A DNA stretch of 64,000 nt from Apostichopus japonicus (taxonomy: Eukaryota > Echinodermata > Holothuroidea > Aspidochirotida > Stichopodidae): assembly GCF_037975245.1 (NCBI RefSeq), contig NC_092563.1, positions 29,103,960-29,167,959 of the forward strand, read 5' to 3'. The notes under the pieces were generated by a model, which did not search any database, was not told the origin of the DNA, and worked only from the letters and a program-made list of their open reading frames with translations. The translations under genes were made by a program, and so were the position numbers. Shown piece after piece: positions 63,960 through 64,000 of the stretch. How positions within the stretch are numbered: position 1 is the stretch's first letter; each line of letters begins with the position of its first letter.

Positions 63960-64000
63960 TTAGAATACAAGGAACAGCAGACGATCAAATCGGTGGTTGC
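63960..64000 (+). other. Possible exon running off the right edge
   Basis: A long pyrimidine tract ends in CAAATTGCAG at 63950-63959, and the following 41 bp are open in two frames (LEYKEQQTIKSVV, or RIQGTADDQIGGC in another). Higher GC than the preceding flank. Too short to identify. Confidence 0.3.

Overview
The window is nuclear DNA of an animal. It is AT-rich, its genes are split by introns with GT/AG junctions, homopolymer C/G tracts are very frequent, and most of the space is introns, tandem repeats and small non-autonomous transposons. The gene content (NOP9, a C5orf22/UPF0489 homologue, DAD1, a GT47 exostosin-like enzyme, a RIPK/TKL-like kinase, a CEP290-tail-like protein) fits an invertebrate deuterostome. 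A fold-back element resembling sea-urchin TU elements suggests an echinoderm, possibly a holothurian. That taxonomic guess is inference only.

Layout, left to right. 1-5.1 kb: no supportable gene; a TGACCT-rich dispersed repeat. 5.1-7.3 kb (-): the N-terminal 206 codons of a protein kinase in three exons; the rest of the C-lobe was not found in the window. 7.3-9.6 kb: shared upstream region with a widely spaced inverted repeat. 9.6-17.9 kb (+): complete nine-exon NOP9 (636 aa), with a 42-bp minisatellite directly behind one 5' splice site. 18.4-19.2 kb: a satellite of mixed 67/70-bp units. 20.3-24.9 kb (-): complete seven-exon UPF0489 (C5orf22) homologue. Only 218 bp separate its start codon from that of the divergent gene at 25.1-30.9 kb (+), a short coiled-coil protein whose end resembles the extreme C-terminus of CEP290; one of its introns carries a 575-bp palindromic transposon. 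33.7-35.1 kb (+): complete two-exon DAD1, with an apparent further intron in its 3' UTR that contains a 1.16-kb fold-back element. 37.3-42.3 kb: no gene, one perfect hAT-type MITE. 42.3-47.7 kb (-): two-exon type II membrane GT47 glycosyltransferase, whose intron holds a second hAT-type MITE and more TGACCT repeat. 47.7-64 kb: no recognisable gene, a 26-bp minisatellite, a short perfect hairpin, three weak orphan exon candidates, and a possible exon running off the right edge.

The genes are unrelated housekeeping or signalling functions (ribosome biogenesis, N-glycosylation, glycan synthesis, centrosome/cilium-like coiled coil, kinase) and do not form a pathway. No CRISPR, operon, rRNA or recognisable tRNA was seen. 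The most unusual content is the stand-alone CEP290-tail-like gene in a head-to-head pair and the set of inverted-repeat elements with visible target-site duplications inside introns. Exon boundaries were assigned by hand from splice consensus and reading-frame phase; all intron phases in the complete genes are consistent.
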